64,000 nt of DNA from Bacteroidales bacterium (GCA_017417385.1 JAFPZF010000068.1:1-64000), one strand, 5' to 3'. Counted from the first letter of the stretch, positions 8,868-17,901 are shown. Notes: a model not told the origin generated them from the sequence alone. Program-made: numbers and translations.

Positions 8868-9347
8868 ATGATTGATCTCAACTGTGTCCTCGGCTGCAAG
8901 TCTATCCTCAACCTCCATCGGACGGCCTTCCTCTGCTCTAAGGGGGTTAGTCCTGATACGGTCCCGATCATCTCCCGCTGGGCTGAGTCTCTCGACAAGT
9001 CTTCTACTTGCGTCGTCTGTGGCTATCTGATGCAGATTGAGCAACAGCTGGCTCATAAGCTGATGTGGGACAAGGTGCCTCTCCTCCTCGTCCTCGACGA
9101 GCCTCTCCCTCGCTTCTTCCCCTCTGTCTTCCTCCAGGCTGCCGCCGATGGGCTCCTCGCTATCGTCTCCACTGCGGTCTCCCCAGACCAGTCTCTCGAT
9201 AGGCTTGTCTCCGCCCGGATTCGCAACGCCTTCATGATTGACAACTCTGACGATATTGTCGTCGGCTATCTTAACCCGAATGGGACTATCCACTCGCAGT
9301 TAGATGGTCATGACAACGTCACTATCCTCGGACAAGATGGTCTTTAA
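8868..9347 (+). CDS. conserved protein, possible Rossmann/DprA-like fold
   Basis: 159 residues, soluble. It resembles a small hypothetical protein conserved in Bacteroidales: LHRTAFLCSKGVSPDTV, a CVVCGYLMQIEQQLAH segment, then VPLLLVLDEPLPRFFP, LLAIVSTAVSP and a closing IVVGYLNPNGTI. The alternating beta-strand/helix pattern and the order 'capture, delete, report' motifs recall DprA/SMF or lysine-decarboxylase-like nucleotide-binding folds, but I see no diagnostic motif. It starts 13 bases after the LuxR gene and its end overlaps the next start by 11 bases, so it is part of the same run. Function unknown. Confidence 0.7.
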   Translation: MIDLNCVLGCKSILNLHRTAFLCSKGVSPDTVPIISRWAESLDKSSTCVVCGYLMQIEQQLAHKLMWDKVPLLLVLDEPLPRFFPSVFLQAAADGLLAIVSTAVSPDQSLDRLVSARIRNAFMIDNSDDIVVGYLNPNGTIHSQLDGHDNVTILGQDGL

Positions 9348-9837
9348 CGACGACCTTGTCGCCTTCGCCGTCGATACTCAGGTCCCGCCTGTCTCTATCG
9401 GCGACGTCTCCCTCCTCTCCGCCGAGCGCTCTCTCGCTATCTTCCTCGACCCTTCTCGCCCGCTCTCCTCCTCGTTCCGCTCCTCTGTCCTCTCCTTCTA
9501 CCACGATGTTGTCCTCTTCTCTCCGCTCTCGACTCCCCAGGAGCGCTCCCTCGTCCTCTCTCTCCTCTCTGCCGACTTCTCTGTCGTCGCCGTCAGCCGC
9601 GATTTGCTCTCGCCGGTCTACCGTACTGAGTTCCTCTCCGCTGCCGCCGACCATCGTCTCCTCCTCCTCGATGTCTGTCTCCTGACTGGCGTCAGCTCTC
9701 CTTCCCCCGAGGCTTTCTCTCTTCTCTGCCACCGTTTTATGGCCGCCAATGCTGAGTGCGCCCTCTGTAACTCTCCGCGAGACGCCTTCGCCGATGTCTT
9801 TCCCTCTCTCTCCTATCCTGTCTCCTTCCTCTCTTGA
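9337..9837 (+). CDS. Ser-rich, lysine-free protein of unknown function
   Basis: 166 residues from the ATG at 9337; an upstream in-frame ATG at 9304 would overlap the previous gene more. By hand count it has 29 serines and no lysine or tryptophan, matching the extreme C/T bias of the DNA here. A hydrophobic strand/helix alternation is visible (SVVAVSRDLL, HRLLLLDVCLLTGV) and three cysteines cluster late (LLCHRF, ECALC). I recognise no family. Tight packing with the upstream unknown gene and consistent codon choice support it being real, but I am less sure of it than of its neighbours. Confidence 0.6.
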   Translation: MVFNDDLVAFAVDTQVPPVSIGDVSLLSAERSLAIFLDPSRPLSSSFRSSVLSFYHDVVLFSPLSTPQERSLVLSLLSADFSVVAVSRDLLSPVYRTEFLSAAADHRLLLLDVCLLTGVSSPSPEAFSLLCHRFMAANAECALCNSPRDAFADVFPSLSYPVSFLS

Positions 9838-9869
9838 TTCTATTATCTTCTCTTCTTAATGGATTTATT

Positions 9870-12800
9870 ATGAGTCACTTTTCGCTTCGTCATCTATCTG
9901 CCGCCTTTTTCTCGTCTCTCCTCTTGGCGGTCTCTCACGGCTGCTCTCCCGATTCGCCTTCTTCCGAATATCATGAGTGGGAGGACCAGTCTCTTCTGCA
10001 TATCAACCGCGAGGCACCACGTGCCGCCTTCTTCCCCTATTCCGAGACTCCTGGCGATAGGCAGCTATCTCTCGATGGTCTCTGGCGTTTTCATTGGACC
10101 CGTACCCCAGACGAGCAGCCCTCCGACTTCTTCCGCACTGGCTTCTCGGACTCGGGCTGGGACCTCATCCCCGTCCCCGGCGACTGGGAGATGCTTGGCT
10201 ACGGGACTCCTATCTATAGTAGCTCTGGCTATACTTTCAAGATCGACCCGCCTCGTGTCATGGGCGAGCCTAAGAAGGACTACACGGCTTTCGTCGAGCG
10301 TAACCCGACGGGCTGCTACCGCCGCTCTTTCCGTCTCCCGGCCGACTGGAAGGGGCGCGAGGTCTTCGTCCGCTTCGGCTCTGTCTCTTCGGCTTTCTAT
10401 CTCTATGTCAACGGCTCTTTCGTGGGCTACTCTCAGGGTAGCATGGAGCCCGCCGAGTTCCGTCTGACGCCTTTCCTCCGCCCGGACGCTGACAATCTTA
10501 TTGCTCTCAAGGTCCTGAAGTACTCCGATGGTAGCTACCTCGAGGATCAGGATATGTGGCGCATCGCCGGCCTCCACCGTGGCGTCTCTCTCTTTGCGAC
10601 TGACTCTATCCGCATCCGCGACTTCGCTGTCCGTACTTCTATCTCTGGCTCGACGGCTCTCGTCTCTGTCCACCCTGAGCTCGAGTCTCTCGACGGCTTC
10701 TCTGGCCACGGCTACCGTCTCTCCCTCTCCCTCACCGATGCCGATGGTCGCGACGTCGCTTCCGGCGACTTCCTCTCTGCCGACGCCGAGGCTATGCTCA
10801 ACGTCAATCACAAGGCGGCTATTATGAATCTCCGGACTCCTCAGCGTGGCTATCCTATGTGGGGCTGGCTCCAGACGCCTGTCGACAATCCTAAGCTCTG
10901 GTCGCCCGAGAACCCTTACCTCTACTCGCTCACTCTCACCCTCTCCGATAGTCTCGGCAACGTTGTCGAGAAGGTCCGCCACAATATTGGCGTCCGCTCT
11001 GTCGAGATTGCCGGCGGTCAGCTTCTTGTCAATGGTATTCCGACTCGTCTCCGTGGAGTCAATCGCCACGAGATGCACCCTGTCTCGGGTCATGTCATGT
11101 CGGACTCTCTCATGATTCGGGACATCCTTCTGATGAAACGTGCTAATATCAACGCTGTCCGGACTTGCCACTATCCGAATGTGGAACGCTGGTACGAACT
11201 CTGCGACAGTCTCGGTCTCTTCGTCCTCGACGAGGCGGACATCGAGGAGCATGGTCTCCGCGGTGGTCTCGCTAGTGACCCTTCTTGGACTGCCGCTTGG
11301 CTCGACCGTACTCAGCGCCTCGTCCTTCGCGACCGCAACTACGCCTGCGTCATCGGCTGGAGTCTCGGCAACGAGGCAGGGTGGGGGAGTAACTTCGCCT
11401 CCTCCGCCGCGTGGATTCGCGAGACTGACCCGACGCGCTTTATCCACTACGAGGGTGCTCAGGGCTCCCGCTCTCTCCTCGACGGCTCTGTCTCTAAGTC
11501 CCCTGACCCTTCCTATGTCGATGTGATTAGTCGCTTCTACCCCCGTACTCAGGACGAGTACCTCAACCCGGGTGTTGCCGACAATAATATGGAGCGCCCA
11601 GAGAATGCTCGTTGGGAACGTCTCCTCTCTATCGCCCGAGATAACTCTGATTCCCGCCCTGTCCTGACGAGCGAGTACGCCCACGCTATGGGCAACGCCC
11701 TCGGCAATATGAAGGAGTACTGGGGCGAGATTTATAGCACCCCCCGTATGCTCGGCGGCTTCATCTGGGAGTGGGCCGACGAGGGTATCCTCAAGAAGAC
11801 GGATAGCGTCAGCTTCATCGCCTATGGCGGCGACTTCGGCGATAAGCCTAACCTGAAGGCTTTCTGTATCAAGGGAGTCGTCTCGAGCTTCCGAGAGACT
11901 GGCGCTAAGTACGAGGAGGTCAAGGCGGTCTACTCCCCTGTCACTGTGGCCTCCGTCGGCGGCAAACTGTCTCTCGTCAAGCGAGACCCTCACGTCTCCC
12001 TGTCTGACTATGTCCTCTCCGAGGAGACGGATCCTGAGACGGGCTTCCGGCAGGCTTCGGTTAGACTTGGTATAGACAAGCCCTGGGCTAAGGCCGGTCA
12101 CGAGGTCTACCATTGTGTGATCTCCTCCGGGCATCCTAAGAAGGCCCCGGCTCCACCTGCAACTGTCGCCGCCGACATCTCACAGGAGGCTATCGACTGG
12201 TTCGAGTCTACTGTCCACCCTCACCTCTATCGCGCTCCACTCGACAACGACCGTGGCTTCGGCAACTGGATCGCCAAGGACTGGACCCGTCAGGGGCTCG
12301 ACTCTCTCGTCGACTCTGTCGCCATCCCCCTCCGTGTCCTCAAGTCCTGCCCAGACGAACCTGTCTGGCTTTCCTCCAAGCATGTCTACAAGACTCGCAA
12401 TGGCTCTGTCGACGTGGTCTATAGTGTCCTCTACTTCTCTTCTTCCTACGTCCACTTCACGGCTACTTTCTCCCAGCACGGCTCGCTGCCGACTCTCCCT
12501 TGTCTCGGCGTCTCTTTCCGTCTCCCGCTGTCTATGGATTCTGTCGCCTACACCGGCATGGGCCCTGTCGACAACTACCCAGATCGTCTCTGCGGCTCCC
12601 GCTATGGCGCCTTCCGTAGCTCCGTCGCCGACCAGTATGTCCACTATCCTCGCCCTCAGGACTGTGGCAATCACATGTCTACTGATTATGTCTGCGTCTT
12701 CGGTGGCGGCAAGTCCTTCTCTGTCATGCCCGCCGCTGGCGATTTCTTCTCCTTCTCTGCTCTCCCCTTCTCTGCCCACGAGATCGCCTCTGTCAAGCAC

Positions 12801-12965
12801 GACCACGAGCTCCCAGCCCCTTCCGCAACCTACCTTAACGTCGATGCCGCCCTCCTCGGGACTGGCAACGGCTCCTGTGGCCCCGGAGTCCTCAAGAAAT
12901 ACTCTATCGACTCCTCCACCCGCCGCCTCGACCTCATCCTCATCTCCGAGCCTTCCCGCCCTTAG
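9870..12965 (+). CDS. GH2 beta-galactosidase, probable lipoprotein
   Basis: 1031 residues from the ATG at 9870, chosen because it begins the signal peptide (HLSAAFFSSLLLAVSHGC), whose cysteine is a plausible but imperfect lipobox. Domain order is that of long LacZ-type enzymes: sugar-binding jelly roll, Ig-like domain, TIM barrel, C-terminal Bgal_small_N (YTGMGPVDNYPDR). The acid/base glutamate is E502 in GWSLGNEAGWG and the nucleophile E602 in TSEYAHAMGN. It would release terminal beta-galactose from glycans in the periplasm or at the surface. There is no SusC/SusD pair nearby, so it is not in an ordinary polysaccharide-utilisation locus. A terminator follows. Confidence 0.93.
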   Translation: MSHFSLRHLSAAFFSSLLLAVSHGCSPDSPSSEYHEWEDQSLLHINREAPRAAFFPYSETPGDRQLSLDGLWRFHWTRTPDEQPSDFFRTGFSDSGWDLIPVPGDWEMLGYGTPIYSSSGYTFKIDPPRVMGEPKKDYTAFVERNPTGCYRRSFRLPADWKGREVFVRFGSVSSAFYLYVNGSFVGYSQGSMEPAEFRLTPFLRPDADNLIALKVLKYSDGSYLEDQDMWRIAGLHRGVSLFATDSIRIRDFAVRTSISGSTALVSVHPELESLDGFSGHGYRLSLSLTDADGRDVASGDFLSADAEAMLNVNHKAAIMNLRTPQRGYPMWGWLQTPVDNPKLWSPENPYLYSLTLTLSDSLGNVVEKVRHNIGVRSVEIAGGQLLVNGIPTRLRGVNRHEMHPVSGHVMSDSLMIRDILLMKRANINAVRTCHYPNVERWYELCDSLGLFVLDEADIEEHGLRGGLASDPSWTAAWLDRTQRLVLRDRNYACVIGWSLGNEAGWGSNFASSAAWIRETDPTRFIHYEGAQGSRSLLDGSVSKSPDPSYVDVISRFYPRTQDEYLNPGVADNNMERPENARWERLLSIARDNSDSRPVLTSEYAHAMGNALGNMKEYWGEIYSTPRMLGGFIWEWADEGILKKTDSVSFIAYGGDFGDKPNLKAFCIKGVVSSFRETGAKYEEVKAVYSPVTVASVGGKLSLVKRDPHVSLSDYVLSEETDPETGFRQASVRLGIDKPWAKAGHEVYHCVISSGHPKKAPAPPATVAADISQEAIDWFESTVHPHLYRAPLDNDRGFGNWIAKDWTRQGLDSLVDSVAIPLRVLKSCPDEPVWLSSKHVYKTRNGSVDVVYSVLYFSSSYVHFTATFSQHGSLPTLPCLGVSFRLPLSMDSVAYTGMGPVDNYPDRLCGSRYGAFRSSVADQYVHYPRPQDCGNHMSTDYVCVFGGGKSFSVMPAAGDFFSFSALPFSAHEIASVKHDHELPAPSATYLNVDAALLGTGNGSCGPGVLKKYSIDSSTRRLDLILISEPSRP

Positions 12966-12997
12966 CTATCTCTCCTTCCTCTTCACATAATACAATC

Positions 12998-13024
12998 AGA
13001 GGAGACGACCCCGCCGTCTCCTCT
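12998..13024. terminator. hairpin between the beta-galactosidase and rloB
   Basis: Perfect 10-base inverted repeat AGAGGAGACG / CGTCTCCTCT around a 7-base loop, lying between two convergent genes. The T-run is poor on both sides, so termination is likely but not certain. Confidence 0.65.
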
Positions 13025-13066
13025 GTCATTGAATGTCTATGAAATAGGTGTGCGAAACTTGGTATT

Positions 13067-13759
13067 CTATCGATGGCAGATTCCTATCTCCTCCAAAAAC
13101 TCATAAACGGCAGTGACTGATTCTTGGAACTCTGCTCCCATTGACTTCTTCATTTCGTGTATCGTCATCGCTCGTCTGAAGGCTATGTCTACTCTCCTTT
13201 CCTTTGTCGTCGGGTCAAGTGCAAACATCAGGTCAAAGAAGTCCTCCCCGACTTCTTTCTTCTCTGGGTCGAAGTGTTGCACCTTGTCTTCGTCCTTGCG
13301 CCCTTTGTTGTACTTGTCTATGTGCCTGTTCAGCATTTGTATGTGCCTGTCCGAACAACCACCCTCCCCTGGTGCTTTCAGTTTCCCCATCTCATCTTCT
13401 TGGAAATGTAGCAGAAACCAGTACTCTATGCACATGTTTGAGAATGCCACCTTAAAGCCGTTTTTCCGCGCTTTCTTCACTGCTTCCCAAAAGTCTCCAT
13501 GTCTGTCACAATCGAACATCAGCCACTTCTGGTCGTATTTCCCCTGCTGAAGTGTGTTGAGATTGCCGAACGCTCTGTCTGCCCAATCTACAAAAGCTAT
13601 GCAGCAGCCAATTCCACTGCCCTCTCTCGCGACTACCTCGACATTGGGGTGACACTTCTTCAGGAGTTTTATGTATGACGGCTCTGTCTTCTCGCCTTCG
13701 CAGTAGACTATTATCTTCCTCTTCTGCTTTCTCCCCTTGAGACGAACGTCATTCTTCAT
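13067..13759 (-). CDS. RloB-like (AbiLii) Toprim-type protein
   Basis: 230 residues. The N-terminus has basic residues then IIVYCEGEKTEPSYI, with the acidic KWLMFDCDRHGDF about 70 residues later; these are the glutamate and DxD positions of a Toprim-like active site as in the RloB family (PF13707). NMCIEYWFLLHF is also typical of RloB. RloB-like proteins partner with AAA ATPases in AbiL-type abortive infection; nuclease action on nucleic acid during phage infection is inferred from family knowledge. Its start overlaps the stop of the ATPase gene by 4 bases, so the two are made together. Codon use is less biased than the neighbours, consistent with horizontal acquisition. Confidence 0.88.
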   Translation of the reverse strand: MKNDVRLKGRKQKRKIIVYCEGEKTEPSYIKLLKKCHPNVEVVAREGSGIGCCIAFVDWADRAFGNLNTLQQGKYDQKWLMFDCDRHGDFWEAVKKARKNGFKVAFSNMCIEYWFLLHFQEDEMGKLKAPGEGGCSDRHIQMLNRHIDKYNKGRKDEDKVQHFDPEKKEVGEDFFDLMFALDPTTKERRVDIAFRRAMTIHEMKKSMGAEFQESVTAVYEFLEEIGICHR

Positions 13760-15036
13760 TGTGCCACTTCTCTTAGGTTGATTGCGTCCTCGTCAATGGC
13801 TGGGACTCCTTCCAGATAGCCATCTAAATACTTCCGCTCCAGGTTCGACCGCAGATTCCCTTCGTACTCTTGCATGGCGGTCAGGCTGGATTCTCCATAC
13901 ATGTTCTTGTTGACAAAATAGACCTGGTCTTTGTTCAGGAGTCTCCCCGCCGTTGAACTATCCATCCCTAACAATGGCGTGCAGTGGGTGTTGAACACGA
14001 TTTGTGCTGATTTCGACTTTCTGTAGAAGGTCTCTATGATGCTCTTCAGCACTAGGGTGTGAATCCCGCTGTCTATCTCGTCGACAAGCAACACTGTGTT
14101 GTTCCGTAGCGCATTGACTATCGGATGACTTAGTAGCATGAGTCTGTTCGTCCCGAACGACTCTTCCTGCTCCATCGAGAACCATACTGACCCGTCGCGC
14201 TCATAGAGGTCGTTGTAAACTCTATGACGTGCTATTATCCCGTCATAGACTTGTCCTTTGAGCCTGTCTAGTCCCAATATGGCTTTTATCTTGTCCGGTA
14301 TCTGCTCCACCCCTATCTCGTGCGGCATCAAATCCTCTATCCCGATGTCAAACATCTTTACGAACGATAGCATCGACGACTTCCACTCCTCGTTTTGGAG
14401 TGCTGACACGCTCAGCCCCATGTCGTTCGCGGAAACTATGACAACTGACGAAAACCACGCACGCAATCTATTCGCTAACGGCTCGTTAAATGCCGCAAGC
14501 GCCCCGAGAAAGGTGGTAGAGGATGAGACCATGTGCGCATCTATGAGGGTTTTCGCAATCCTCTCATTGATGTTCGCTTTCGCACATGTTATGTCATTGC
14601 CTTCTCTCGTGAACAACGTCGTCCACCTTTGCGTCTTCCTGAGTAGCCACTCCTTGAGGATGACGTCTTTGTTCAACTCAAACCCGTACTTGAACTGTTC
14701 CCCGTCCATTATGAAGACGACCTCAAACAACGATGGAGATGCCGCGGAACTCGATGACAACCGAAATGGTGAATATAGATGCTTCCAATAGTCAAACATG
14801 GGTAGGTTGTCTGTCTGGGGGGGACATACGACCATCTTCATGAATTTGAGCGCGTCGAAGAGCTTTGTCTTGCCGCTTGCGTTCGCCCCATAGACTGCAA
14901 CTGCTTTCAAGACGGAATACCCGAAGCCCGACGCACACGCTCTCGCTTCGTCTGCCTTGGAGGTGGACGCCTTAAGGTTGAGTGTCACCTTGTCCTTGAA
15001 CGACTTGTAATTCGAGAATGAAAATTGAACTAACAT
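13756..15036 (-). CDS. RloA-like (AbiLi) AAA ATPase
   Basis: 426 residues from the ATG at 15036, giving MLVQFSFSNYKSF, the usual N-terminus of this family; a longer start at 15069 is possible. Walker A is GANASGKT at residues 50-57; a late Walker B reads TVLLVDEIDSGI and is followed by VFNTHCTPLL, as in SMC/OLD-like ATPases of the AAA_15/21 group. With the overlapping RloB-like gene it forms an AbiL-type phage-defence pair, in which the ATPase is thought to sense infection and control the Toprim partner. The pair runs against its neighbours and splits an otherwise plus-strand region. Confidence 0.9.
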   Translation of the reverse strand: MLVQFSFSNYKSFKDKVTLNLKASTSKADEARACASGFGYSVLKAVAVYGANASGKTKLFDALKFMKMVVCPPQTDNLPMFDYWKHLYSPFRLSSSSAASPSLFEVVFIMDGEQFKYGFELNKDVILKEWLLRKTQRWTTLFTREGNDITCAKANINERIAKTLIDAHMVSSSTTFLGALAAFNEPLANRLRAWFSSVVIVSANDMGLSVSALQNEEWKSSMLSFVKMFDIGIEDLMPHEIGVEQIPDKIKAILGLDRLKGQVYDGIIARHRVYNDLYERDGSVWFSMEQEESFGTNRLMLLSHPIVNALRNNTVLLVDEIDSGIHTLVLKSIIETFYRKSKSAQIVFNTHCTPLLGMDSSTAGRLLNKDQVYFVNKNMYGESSLTAMQEYEGNLRSNLERKYLDGYLEGVPAIDEDAINLREVAQ

Positions 15037-15088
15037 TTCTTTACGCTTTGCCTTTACAAATCTACGCATTAAATCGCATATTCTGGCT

Positions 15089-15136
15089 GTCTTATCCGTG
15101 TTTTCTGCAAATAAATGCAGAATTTGTAAATAAGAC
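15089..15136. promoter_or_regulatory. nested inverted repeat upstream of the AbiL pair
   Basis: Outer arms GTCTTAT (15089-15095) and ATAAGAC (15130-15136) enclose inner arms TCTGCA (15104-15109) and TGCAGA (15116-15121). It lies about 50 bases before the RloA-like start codon, a place suited to an operator or leader hairpin. Regulation is inferred from position and symmetry only. Confidence 0.45.
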
Positions 15137-15262
15137 CAACAAAATTGAAGGTCTACGTCCTTTCACATTGCCTCGTTTCTCTCTTTTGAGAGTAATAGGA
15201 AAGCAATTCAAGGCGTGCTCTCTTTTTCTCTCCCCCGAAATCTCCCTTTTCTACGCCCCCTC

Positions 15263-15293
15263 TTTACCTTTTTCTCTTTTTTCATTAACTTTG
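15263..15293 (+). promoter_or_regulatory. Bacteroidetes-type promoter of the DUF1599 gene
   Basis: The -7 element TAACTTTG (15286-15293) matches TAnnTTTG exactly. TTTA at 15263-15266, with a 19-base spacer, stands in for the -33 TTTG. The start codon is 22 bases downstream of the -7 box. Confidence 0.6.
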
Positions 15294-15314
15294 AACTCGG
15301 ATTATGTTAATGCA

Positions 15315-15854
15315 ATGAGCAATAGCAAGACACTTCAGGAGTACGACCAGCAGACCGCTCTATGCCGTGAACTATTCGTCAAGAAGGCTCACGACTACGG
15401 GACGGCTTGGCGTGTCCTCAGACCAGCCTCCCTCACCGACCAGATCTTTATCAAGGTCAGCAGGATCCGAACCCTCCAGACTACCGGCGACGCTAAAATC
15501 GACGAGGGGCAGAGGACCGAGTTCATCGGAGTCGTCAACTATGCCGCTATGGCCCTCATCCAGACCGAGAAGGGCTACTCCGACTGGGCGGACATATCAC
15601 CAGACGACGCTATCAAGGCCTACGACGACAAGATCGCTCAGGCCAAGAACCTTATGTGTCTCAAGAATCACGACTACGACGAGGCCTGGCGCCGTATGCG
15701 CGTCGAGTCTATCACAGATATTATCATGATGAAAATCCTCCGTACCAAGGAGATCGAGGACAACAACGGCAATACTCTCGTCAGCGAGGGCGTCGACGCT
15801 AATTACCTCGATATGATAAATTATTCTATATTTGCACTCATAAAAACTGCTTAG
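15315..15854 (+). CDS. DUF1599 protein with two tandem homologous halves
   Basis: 179 residues from the ATG at 15315; the longer open frame upstream contains the promoter. The two halves repeat each other: first KKAHDYGTAWRVLRPASLTD...KVSRIRTLQ...VVNYAAMALIQ, then KNHDYDEAWRRMRVESITD...KILRTKEIE...MINYSIFALIKT. This is DUF1599 (PF07659), called a nucleotide-modification-associated domain in some databases; the biochemical role is unknown to me. The order DUF1599, DoxX, tpiA is conserved in Bacteroidales. The next gene starts 13 bases after its stop. Confidence 0.9.
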   Translation: MSNSKTLQEYDQQTALCRELFVKKAHDYGTAWRVLRPASLTDQIFIKVSRIRTLQTTGDAKIDEGQRTEFIGVVNYAAMALIQTEKGYSDWADISPDDAIKAYDDKIAQAKNLMCLKNHDYDEAWRRMRVESITDIIMMKILRTKEIEDNNGNTLVSEGVDANYLDMINYSIFALIKTA

Positions 15855-15867
15855 CAAAGAGACTACT

Positions 15868-17115
15868 ATGGGCAACAGCATCAAGCAAGGGTTCTTTAAT
15901 CTTATGAGGGTAGCCCTCGGGCTCCTCTTCGTCTTCTCCGGCTTCGTCAAGTGTGTCGACCCTACCGGTGGCGCTATCAAGATTGAAGATTACTTCATCG
16001 CTTGGGGTCTCGATTTTATCCCCTGGTCGCTCTGCCTCGTCCTCTCCGCCGTCCAGTCGGTCCTCGAGTTCTCCGCTGGCTTCGCCCTCCTCGTCGGCGC
16101 CTACCTCCGCGTATCCTCCGCCGTCGTCCTCGCTTTTATGGCTTTCTTCACTCCCCTCACTCTCTATATCGCTATCGCTAACCCCGTCAGCGACTGCGGC
16201 TGCTTCGGCGACGCTGTCAAACTGACCAACTGGGAGACGTTCTTCAAGAATCTTGTCTTCCTCCCGATGGCGGTCCTCGTCTTCCTCTGGAGCCGCGAGT
16301 TCGCCCCCAATGTCAAGAAGTGGCGCCAGTCCGCACTCTTCGCCTGCGGCCTCCTCATCTCTATCCTCGTGACTATCAAGGGCCTTACTGACGAGCCTAT
16401 GATCGACTTCCGACCTTTCTCGGTCGGGACGGATATCAAGCGCTCTATGTCTATCCCCGAGGACGCTCCGATGGGCGAGTTCAAGACGACTTTCCTCCTC
16501 GAGAAGAACGGCGAGGTCAAGGAGTTCGACGAGAACAACTACCCATACGAGGACTCTACATGGGTCTTCCGCGAGACACGCACGGTCGTCATCAAGGAAG
16601 GCTACACTCCTGCAATAGCTGACTTTACTTTTATCGACGTCGAGGGTGACGAGCATACCGAAGAACTCCTCTCCAGCACCGAACCCGTCCTCCTCGCTAT
16701 TTCACCTAAGGTCGAGATGGCAGACTCCACCGGCCTCAAGAAAATGGCTCGCCTCAGCGACCGCGCACGTGCCAAGGGGCTCAAGTTCTTCGTCTGCACT
16801 TCCTCGACGGCCGACGTCTGCGCACGTGTCCAGGCTGAGTCCGGCTCCGCACTCGACTTCCTCTTCGCCGACGAGGTCATGCTCAAGACAATGGCCCGCA
16901 GCAACCCCGCCATCATGGTGCTCAAGGATGGCGTCGTCGTCGCTAAATACCATATAGACCACGTCCCAGAAGACAGCTTCCTCGATGCCCCTCTGTCGAC
17001 ATATCTGCTCGGCATCGAGAGGAGCTACGACTGGCTCCAGGTCCTCTGCCTTGCTCTCGTCGGCTCGATGGTCTACTTCCTCGTCTTCAAAAAACGTAAG
17101 AAACAAAATCGTTAA
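15868..17115 (+). CDS. DoxX/MauE-like membrane protein with thioredoxin-like C-terminus (BT_3928 family)
   Basis: 415 residues. Four to five membrane segments fill the first half (FFNLMRVALGLLFVFSGFVK onward). The motif SDCGCFGDAV before a TNWETFFKNLV segment is typical of MauE/DoxX-type redox membrane proteins. A periplasmic C-terminal part resembles a thioredoxin fold without a CxxC (EPVLLAISPKVEMAD; FVCTSSTADVCARV; NPAIMVLKDGVVV), and a last membrane helix ends in a basic tail (KKRKKQNR). A role in disulfide or electron transfer at the inner membrane is inferred. It lies between the DUF1599 gene and tpiA in the conserved order. Confidence 0.88.
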   Translation: MGNSIKQGFFNLMRVALGLLFVFSGFVKCVDPTGGAIKIEDYFIAWGLDFIPWSLCLVLSAVQSVLEFSAGFALLVGAYLRVSSAVVLAFMAFFTPLTLYIAIANPVSDCGCFGDAVKLTNWETFFKNLVFLPMAVLVFLWSREFAPNVKKWRQSALFACGLLISILVTIKGLTDEPMIDFRPFSVGTDIKRSMSIPEDAPMGEFKTTFLLEKNGEVKEFDENNYPYEDSTWVFRETRTVVIKEGYTPAIADFTFIDVEGDEHTEELLSSTEPVLLAISPKVEMADSTGLKKMARLSDRARAKGLKFFVCTSSTADVCARVQAESGSALDFLFADEVMLKTMARSNPAIMVLKDGVVVAKYHIDHVPEDSFLDAPLSTYLLGIERSYDWLQVLCLALVGSMVYFLVFKKRKKQNR

Positions 17116-17142
17116 ACTAATTAGTAATAACTTCATACTGAA

Positions 17143-17901
17143 ATGAGAGAGAAAATTGTTGCTGGCAACTGGAAGATGAACAACACCCTTGAGGAGGGCG
17201 TCCAGTTGGCTAAGGAGGTCAACGAGATCCTTAAGAAGAACGCACCTAAGTGCACCGTTATCCTCGGCACTCCGTTCATCCACCTCGCTGATGTCGTACG
17301 CACTGTCGACAGCAAGCTCGTCAAGGTCTCTGCTGAGAACTGCGCAGACAAGGAGAAGGGCGCCTTCACCGGCGAGGTCTCTGCTGCTATGGTTAAGTCG
17401 ACTGGCGCCCAGTACGTCATCCTCGGCCACTCAGAGCGCCGCGCTTACTACCACGAGACCGACGAGATCCTCAAGGAGAAGGTCAACCTCGCTCTCGCTA
17501 ACGGCCTCAAGGTCATCTTCTGCATCGGCGAGGTCCTCGAGCAGCGCGAGGCCGGCAAGCAGAACGACGTCGTAAAGGCGCAGATCGAGAACGCTCTCTT
17601 CCACCTCTCTGCCGACGACTTCGCTAAGATCGTCCTCGCCTACGAGCCTGTATGGGCTATCGGCACCGGCAAGACGGCTACGAGTGCTCAGGCTGAGGAG
17701 ATCCACGCCTTCATCCGTAGCATCGTCGCTAAGAAGTACGGCCAGAAGGTAGCTGACGACACCACGATCCTCTACGGCGGTAGCTGCAAGGCTTCCAACG
17801 CTAAGGAACTCTTCGCTCAGCCTGACGTCGACGGTGGTCTCATCGGTGGCGCTTCTCTCAAGGCTGCCGACTTCTACGGCATCATCGAGGCCTTCAATTA
17901 A
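17143..17901 (+). CDS. tpiA: triosephosphate isomerase
   Basis: 252 residues, full length. It interconverts dihydroxyacetone phosphate and glyceraldehyde 3-phosphate in glycolysis. Active-site residues are all present: N9 and K11 in AGNWKMN, H96 in LGHSERR, E168 in [11 protein letters not shown], and the phosphate-binding LYGGSC and GGLIGGASL loops. The ATG at 17143 comes 27 bases after the DoxX-like gene. A strong hairpin terminator follows. Codon bias is strong, as expected for a highly expressed enzyme. Confidence 0.98.
   Translation: MREKIVAGNWKMNNTLEEGVQLAKEVNEILKKNAPKCTVILGTPFIHLADVVRTVDSKLVKVSAENCADKEKGAFTGEVSAAMVKSTGAQYVILGHSERRAYYHETDEILKEKVNLALANGLKVIFCIGEVLEQREAGKQNDVVKAQIENALFHLSADDFAKIVLAYEPVWAIGTGKTATSAQAEEIHAFIRSIVAKKYGQKVADDTTILYGGSCKASNAKELFAQPDVDGGLIGGASLKAADFYGIIEAFN

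Noticed and set aside
10065-12134. 689-codon open frame on the reverse strand inside the beta-galactosidase gene
   Set aside because: Antisense shadow of a conserved GH2 enzyme with both catalytic glutamates; no domain recognised.
15299-15315. ATTATGTTAAT resembling the right arm of a dif site
   Set aside because: No matching left arm or 6-bp centre; it overlaps the promoter and start of the DUF1599 gene.
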